A DNA stretch of 64,000 nt, taken from Dryas octopetala (lineage: Eukaryota; Streptophyta; Magnoliopsida; Rosales; Rosaceae). Below, in pieces: positions 63,901-64,000 of this stretch (position 1 is the first letter of the stretch; every line of letters begins with the position of its first letter). The stretch covers positions 27,617,489 through 27,681,488 of the forward strand of contig OY992832.1 in the NCBI GenBank assembly GCA_963921425.1, written 5' to 3'. A program made the translations under genes and the position numbers. The notes under the pieces were generated by a model. It worked only from the letters and a program-made list of their open reading frames with translations. It ran no database searches and was not told the DNA's origin.

Positions 63901-64000
63901 GTTAAGGAAGTTGCCACCTAAGCTGAAAGATCTTGGCAATTTCACAGTTCCATGTGTTGTTGGGAATCACAAGTTTGAGAAGGCATTGTTGGACCTTGGA
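63901..64000 (+). pseudogene. Start of protease region of element T
   Basis: Reads KLPPKLKDLGNFTVPCVVGN and LLDLG, closely resembling the stretch before and at the protease active site in element B. Cut by the window end. Confidence 0.82.

Larger units (their letters stand above)
45457..64000 (+). mobile_element. Athila/Tat-type Ty3/gypsy element T (5' part; right end outside window)
   Basis: 5' LTR 45457-46898, tRNA-Asp primer site, leader, gag (57151-58801) and start of protease (63901-64000). Element Y (46960-57061) sits in its leader and CACTA E (58802-63897) at the gag-protease junction. Its native sequence in this window is therefore only about 3.3 kb. Confidence 0.87.

Overview
The window is nuclear DNA of a flowering plant, probably a eudicot, and is made almost entirely of transposable elements nested inside one another. 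I see no intact host gene, no tRNA or rRNA gene and no CRISPR array. The evidence for a plant is the mix of elements: Ty3/gypsy LTR retrotransposons of chromovirus (Tekay/Del-like) and Athila/Tat type, CACTA (En/Spm) transposons with the CACTACAAGAAAA terminus, and fragments of plant genes with plant-type introns.

Left part (1-27594). An old, decayed autonomous CACTA element forms the substrate. Its TnpD-like transposase lies in three pieces (5996-7375, 14486-15033, 24653-25210) and its TnpA-like second gene at 25659-27514. Three insertions interrupt it: a young non-autonomous LTR element A (1-5995), a minus-strand Athila-type element B (7376-14480, target duplication GGGCA), and a second CACTA element C (15034-24649, duplication AAA). 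C carries exons of mitochondrial citrate synthase and other exon-like pieces, and holds two solo LTRs (16590-19460, duplication GCTAT; 21687-23636, duplication ATACA).

Middle (27595-45456). A minus-strand non-autonomous LTR element X (27595-40666) has one LTR split by a third CACTA element D (32233-36149, duplication GAA; carries acetylornithine deacetylase and JmjC fragments) and by a solo LTR (37080-39765, duplication CAGCG) with a 51-bp minisatellite. X has no matching target duplication and its two LTRs differ at one end, so it looks like a recombinant. To its right are the 3' end of another Athila-type element (40667-43521) and a decayed chromovirus pol fragment (43522-45456).

Right part (45457-64000). 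A plus-strand Athila/Tat-type element T starts at 45457 and runs off the window. Inside it sit a complete, very young chromovirus Y (46960-57061, LTRs identical in length and apparently almost identical in sequence, one in-frame stop in a single-ORF polyprotein) and a fourth CACTA element E (58802-63897, duplication ATT). E carries pieces of at least four unrelated host genes: a complex I ESSS-like subunit, a WLIM-type LIM protein, phosphoglycerate dehydrogenase and a HAD-type hydrolase.

The most interesting content is the trio C, D and E: gene-capturing (Pack-type) CACTA elements in one 50-kb stretch. All recognised host fragments within each element lie in the same direction and several keep splice sites, which suggests capture or selection for chimeric transcripts. 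Gene identities come from recognising protein sequence without a database search.
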